Assembly: GCF_036906915.1 (NCBI RefSeq)
Contig: NZ_JBAKHX010000150.1
Location: 1-8,926 of the forward strand
DNA: 8,926 nucleotides
Direction: 5' to 3'
From: Phytohabitans sp036906915
Lineage (GTDB): Bacteria > Actinomycetota > Actinomycetes > Mycobacteriales > Micromonosporaceae
Below the pieces are notes generated by a model, which was not told the origin of the DNA, did not search any database, and saw nothing but the letters and a program-made list of their open reading frames with translations. Position 1 is the stretch's first letter, and every line of letters starts with the position of its first letter. A program made the position numbers and the translations under genes. This document shows positions 1-6,100 of this stretch, in pieces.

Positions 1-1
1 C

Positions 2-196
2 ATGGCCGCAGACACCACCACCGGAACATTCACGCCCACCCTCCGCAGTGGACGACCCGAGCCCGAGATGCTGGCAGCCGCCCTGGCCACCCTCCACGCC
101 GCCGGGACGCCCCTGCGGTGGGAGGCGGTTTTCGGTGGCGAGCCGCGACGGGTGGAGCTGCCGACGTACCCGTTCCAGCGGGAGCGGTACTGGCTG
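2..196 (+). other. Post-AT linker, C-terminal remnant of the acyltransferase of module n
   Basis: Residues 1-65 match the tail that follows an AT domain in modular PKSs. There is a helix-rich stretch (about residues 20-42) and then the hallmark LPTYPFQRERYWL at 53-65, which normally closes the KS-AT unit. The AT core, with its GHSxG nucleophile and specificity motif, lies to the left of the window, so the extender unit of this module cannot be predicted. Confidence 0.88.
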
Positions 197-3100
197 GCGA
201 CACCGCCGATGACCGGTGACCTCGGTGCGGCCGGACTGACCGCGACCGGCCACCCGCTGCTCGGCGCGGCGACCGAGCTGCCCGACGGCGGGACGCTCTT
301 CAGCGGGCGGCTGTCGCTCACCGACCAGGCGTGGCTGGCCGGTCATGCCGTGCACGGCACCGCGCTCGTCCCAGGAACGGCCTTCGTCGAGCTGGCGCTA
401 CAGGCGGCGGCGCACACGGGCTGCGACCGGGTCGCCGAGCTGACGCTGCACGCGCCGCTGATCCTGCCGGACCGCGGCGGGGCGCACCTACGGCTGCTGG
501 CCGCCCCCGACGACGGCGCCGGCCAGCGGACGCTGACCATTCACTCGCGCCCGGACGACGCCGATCCCGACGCCGAGTGGGTACGGCACGCCAGCGCCAC
601 GCTCACCAGCGGCCAGCCCACCGCGGCCGAGCCGGCGCCGTGGCCGCCGACCCGGGCCACCCCGATCGACGTGGACGAGCTGTATCAGGGGCTCGCCGTT
701 GCCGGGCTCGACTACGGTGGCGCGTTCGTCGGGGTACGGGCCGCGTGGCGGCGCGGCGACGAGACGTTCGCGGAGGTGGCTCTGCCCGCCGAGGCGGCCG
801 ACGCGACCGGGTACGGGATCCACCCGGCGCTGCTCGACGCGGCGCTGCACGCGGCGGCCGGTGCCGCGCTCGACGGGGGCGCGCTGGCGCTGCCGTTCGC
901 GTGGACCGACATCGCGCTGCACGCGGCGGGCGCCACGGCGGTGCGGGTACACACCCGGCCGGTGGCCGGCGGGCTGGCCGTCGAGCTGAGTGACGAGTCG
1001 GGCCAGCCGGTCGCGTCGGTCGGCGCACTGGCTGTGCGGCCGGTCAGCCCCGACCAGCTCGCCTCGGCCACCCGGCACGACGCCCTGTTCCGCGTCGAGT
1101 GGGTGCCGGTCACCGCCGACGACACGCTCCCGGCCGACGCGGTCGTGGTCGACGTGACCGGCGACGACCCGGCCGAGGCCACCAAACACGCCCTGGCCCA
1201 GATCCAGGAACACCCTGGCCCTCTCGTGTTCACCACCCACAACAACCTCGCCGGAGCAGCAGCCCGCGGCCTCATCCGCTCAGCACAAACCGAACACCCC
1301 GACCGCATCACCATCATCGACCTTGACCGCGACTACGACACCATCCCGTTCAACGCCGCCGAACCAGAGCTGACCATCCGCGACGGCCAAGCCCACGCAC
1401 CACGCCTGACCCGCGTCACCGACAACGGCGGCGACAAGCCGACCCTCGACGGGACAGTCCTCATCACCGGCGGCACCGGCACCCTCGGAACCATCCTCGC
1501 CCACCACATCCAAGCCGACCGTCTCGTACTCGCCTCCCGCCAAGGACCCAACGCACCAGGAGCCGACCAACTAGCCCGACCCGGCATCGACATCGTCGCC
1601 TGCGACACCAGCAACCGCGACGCACTCACCAAACTCATCAACTCCATCCCAGACCTCACCGCCGTCATCCACACCGCCGGCGTCCTCGACGACGCCGTCA
1701 CCGACACCATGACCCCGTCGCAGATCGACACGGTCTTCACCCCCAAAGTCGACACCGCCCGGCACCTACACGAGCTGACCCGCGACCTGGACCTGAAAGC
1801 GTTCATCCTCTACTCCTCCGCAGCAGGCACCCTCGGCACACCCGGACAAGGCAACTACGCCGCCGCCAACGCCTACCTCGACGCCCTCGCACACCACCGC
1901 CACCAACTCGGACTCCCAGCCACCTCACTCGCCTGGGGACTGTGGGAACAGGACGGTGGCCTCACGGGCGACCTCACCGGCGCGGACAAGGCGCGCCTGG
2001 CCCGCGGCGGGCTCCGTCCACTGTCCGCGGAGGAAGGGCTGGCGCTGTTCGACGCCGCGCTCGCCTCCGGCGCCCCTGCCCTGGTACCCGCGGCGCTGGA
2101 CCTGCCCGCGCTGCGCGCACTCGCTCGCGACACCGCGCTTCCGGCGCCGCTGCGCGGCCTCGTGCGTGTCCCGCGCCGCGTCGTCGGCAGCGGCGGGACC
2201 GGTGGGTTCGGCCAGCGCCTCGCCGGGCTGTCCGGCGACGAGGCCCGCCGGGCCGTGCTCGACCTGGTACGCGCGCACGTCGCGACCGTGCTCGGTCACG
2301 CGTCGCCGCAACGGATCCAGACCGACCGGGGCTTCCTGGAACTGGGCTTCGACTCGCTGACGGCGGTCGAGCTGCGCAACCGGCTGAACGAGGCGACGGG
2401 CCTGCGGCTGCCGGCCACGGCACTGTTCGACTACCCGACACCGGAGTCGCTCGCCGAGCACGTGCGTGCGGCGCTGACCGGTGCCGGCACGGCCGTCGCG
2501 GCGGTGGCCCCGGCGCGCGCGGGCACCGACGAGCCCATCGCGATCGTCGGCATGGCGTGCCGGTACCCGGGCGGTGTCCGGTCGCCCCAGGACCTGTGGC
2601 GTCTCGTCGCGGGTGGCGTGGACGCGGTGACGCCGTTCCCGGACGGGCGCGGCTGGGACACCGACGCCCTGTACGACCCCGATCCCTCGCGGACGGGCAA
2701 GACATACGCCCGCGAAGGCGGTTTCCTGCACGACGCCGACCACTTCGACCCAGCCTTCTTCGGCATCAGCCCCCGCGAGGCCCTAGCGATCGACCCGCAG
2801 CAGCGGCTCCTGCTGGAGACCGCGTGGGAGGCGTTCGAACGCGCCGGCATCGACCCCACGTCGCTGCGCGGCAGCCAGACCGGCGTCTTCGCGGGCGTGA
2901 TGTACGACGACTACGCCGGGCGTCTCCAGGAGGCGCCGGACGGTTTCGAGGGATACCTGGGCACCGGCAGCGCGGGCAGCGTGGCCTCCGGCCGATTGGC
3001 GTACACGTTCGGCCTCGAAGGACCGGCCGTCACCGTCGACACGGCGTGCTCGTCGTCGCTCGTGGCAATGCACCTGGCCGCGCAGGCGCTCCGGCAGGGC

Positions 3101-6100
3101 GAGTGCGGGCTGGCTCTCGCCGGCGGCGTGACGGTCATGGCCACCCCGAACATCTTCGTGGAGTTCAGCCGCCAGCGTGGACTGGCGCCCGACGGGCGCT
3201 GCAAGGCGTTCGGCGCGGGCGCGGACGGCACCGGCTGGGGCGAGGGCGCCGGCCTGGTGCTGCTGGAGCGCCTCTCGGACGCCCAGCGCAACGGCCACCC
3301 GGTGCTGGCGGTCGTCAGCGGGTCGGCACTCAACCAGGACGGCATGAGCAGCCAGCTCACCGCCCCCAACGGGCCGTCGCAGCAGCGCGTCATCCGCCAG
3401 GCCCTCGCCAACGCGGGCCTGTCACCGGCCGATGTGGACGCCGTCGAGGCGCACGGGACCGGCACCACCCTCGGCGACCCCATCGAGGCCCAGGCGCTGC
3501 TCGCCACGTACGGCCAGGAGCGCGACCATCCACTGTGGCTCGGCTCGGTCAAGTCGAACATCGGGCACACCCAGGCGGCGGCCGGCGTCGCGGGCGTCAT
3601 CAAGATGGTGATGGCCCTGGAGCACCGCGAACTCCCGCCGACGCTGCACGCCGACCAGCCCTCGCCGCACGTCGACTGGTCCGCGGGAGCGGTGTCCCTG
3701 CTCACGTCGGCGCAGCCGTGGGAGCGCAACGGCCATCCGCGCCGGGCCGCCGTCTCGTCGTTCGGCATCAGCGGCACGAACGCCCACCTCATCATCGAGG
3801 AACCGCCGGCCGCCGGCGCCGCATCCCTGCCCGCGCCCGTCGGTCCGGTGCCGCTACTCGTCTCCGCCCGGAGCGAGGCGGCCCTGCGCGACGCGGCCGG
3901 GCAGTTGGCCGGCGCGGTCACGAACCAGAACCTCGCCGACCTGGCCCACTCGCTGGCCGCCGGGCGGGCCCGGTTCGACCACCGCGCCGCCGTCATCGCC
4001 GGCGACCACGACGAGGCCCGCGCGGGGCTGCGCGCCCTCGCCGCCGGCCAGGCCGCTCCGAACCTGGTACAGGCCACCGTCACCGGCGGGCGGACGGTGT
4101 TCGTCTTCCCCGGCCAGGGCTCCCAGTGGACCGGTATGGCCCTGGACCTGATGGACACCTCGCCGGTGTTCGCAGACCACATGCGGCTGTGCGCCGACGC
4201 GCTGGCGCCGCACCTCGACCTGCTCGAGGAACTGCGGGGCCCGCTGGACCAGGTCGACATCGTCCAACCCGCCCTCTTCGCGGTGATGACATCGCTCGCG
4301 GCCCTGTGGCGGCACCACGGCGTGCGGCCCGACGCCGTCATCGGCCACTCCCAGGGCGAGATCGCCGCCGCCTACGTCGCCGGAGCACTGTCCCTTCAGG
4401 ACGCGGCGAACGTCGTGGCTCTGCGCGCCAAGGCCATCACCGCACTGCCGCCGGGCGGTGGCATGGCATCGGTCACCCGTCCAGCCATCGACCTGGACCT
4501 GCCCGATGGCCTGCACGTCGCCGCCGTCAACGGACCGTCCTCGACCGTCGTCGCGGGCGACGCCGACCTACTGGAGGCGTTCGTCGCCGACTGCGAGGCC
4601 GCCGGCATCCGGGCACGCAAGGTGGCCGTCGACTACGCCTCGCACAGCCCGCACGTCGAGGCGATCCGCGACGGCATCCTGGCCGCTCTCGCCGGCGTAC
4701 GACCGCAGCCAGCCACCGTCCCGTTCTACTCCACCCTCACGGGCGGCCTCATCGACACCACGGAACTCGACGCCGACTACTGGTACCGCAACCTGCGCCA
4801 CACCGTCCAGCTCGACCAGGCTGTCCAGGCGCTCCGCGCCGACGGGCACGAGCTGTTCGTGGAGTGCAGCCCACACCCGGTACTCGTATCCGCCGCGGAC
4901 GCCACCGCCATCGGCACGCTGAGGCGGGGCGAGGGCCACACCCGCTTCCTCACCTCCCTCGCCGAGGCACACACCCATGGCGCCAGCGTCGACTGGACCA
5001 CCGTCGTCACCGGCAACACGGTCGACCTGCCCACGTACCCCTTCCAACACGAGCGCTTCTGGCTCGACAGCCCCACCGCGGCCGGTGACGCCGCCAGCCT
5101 CGGCCTCACCCCGGCGGAGCACCCGCTGCTCGGCGCGACGGTGGACCTCGCGGACGCCGACACCACCGTGTTCACGGCGAGGCTCGCCCTCACGACCCAT
5201 CCGTGGCTCGCCGACTACGCGGTCATGGACACCGTGCTGCTGCCCGGCACCGCGTTCCTGGAGCTGGCGCTGCAGGCGGGCACGCACACCGGTTGTGAGC
5301 GCGTCGAGGAGCTGACCGTCCACACGCCACTCGCGATCCCGGAGCAGGGCGCGATCCGGCTCCAGGTGACGGTCGGCCCGGCCGGCGACGGCGGGCGCCG
5401 TCCCCTGAGCGTCCACTCCCGACCGGACGGCGCCGAGCCGGACACCGAGTGGGTCCGGTACGCGTCGGGCGCGCTCGCCCCGGATCCGGGCGACCCGCCG
5501 GCGAGCCTCACGGGAGCGTGGCCGCCGCCGGGCGCGACGCCGCTGGAAATCGGCACGCTCTACGACCACCTGGCGGCGCTCGGCGTCGAGTACGGGCCGG
5601 TCTTCCAGGGACTACGGGCGGCATGGCGGCGCGACGGCGAGCTCTTCACCGAGGTAGGGCTCCCGGAGAGCAACGAAGCGGGAAGGTTCGGGCTGCACCC
5701 GGCCCTGCTCGACGCCGCGATGCAGCCCGTCGGCATGGACGCCCCGGCCGGTCCGCCGCCCGGCGGTGGCCCCCGGCGGGTGCACCTTCCGCTGGTCTGG
5801 CACGGCGTCACCCTGTACGCGGCGGGGGCGGATGAACTGCGGATGCGGCTCACACCCGGCGAGGACGACGCGGTGGCGCTCGCGGTCACCGATGCCGGCG
5901 GCGCACCGGTGCTCTCGGTGGCGTCGATGGTGCCGCGCCTGGTGTCGGCCGACCAGATCGCCGGCGCCCGCGCGAGCGGCCACCACGAGGCGCTGTACAC
6001 CGTGGACTGGGTACCGGTGACAGCCGCCAAGACCGCGACGGACACCCGGTGGGCGGTCGTCGGCGACGATCCCCTCGACCTGGCAAGCGCGCTGAGGGCC

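Noticed and set aside
2..4. ATG at the left edge as the true start of the PKS gene
   Set aside because: The encoded protein begins inside a post-AT linker, with no KS, AT or docking domain before it. The Met is far more likely internal, with the gene open to the left.
2911..4341. 476-codon open frame on the - strand
   Set aside because: Low-complexity composition antisense to KS-AT, with no recognisable family; a GC-driven shadow frame. The same holds for the other antisense open frames, including the long one near 7573-8889.
1942..5088. 1048-codon open frame in another + frame
   Set aside because: It is extremely Arg/Gly/Pro/Ala-rich, has no domain sense, and lies wholly inside the KR-ACP-KS-AT coding region. 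It is a shadow of high-GC codon bias.
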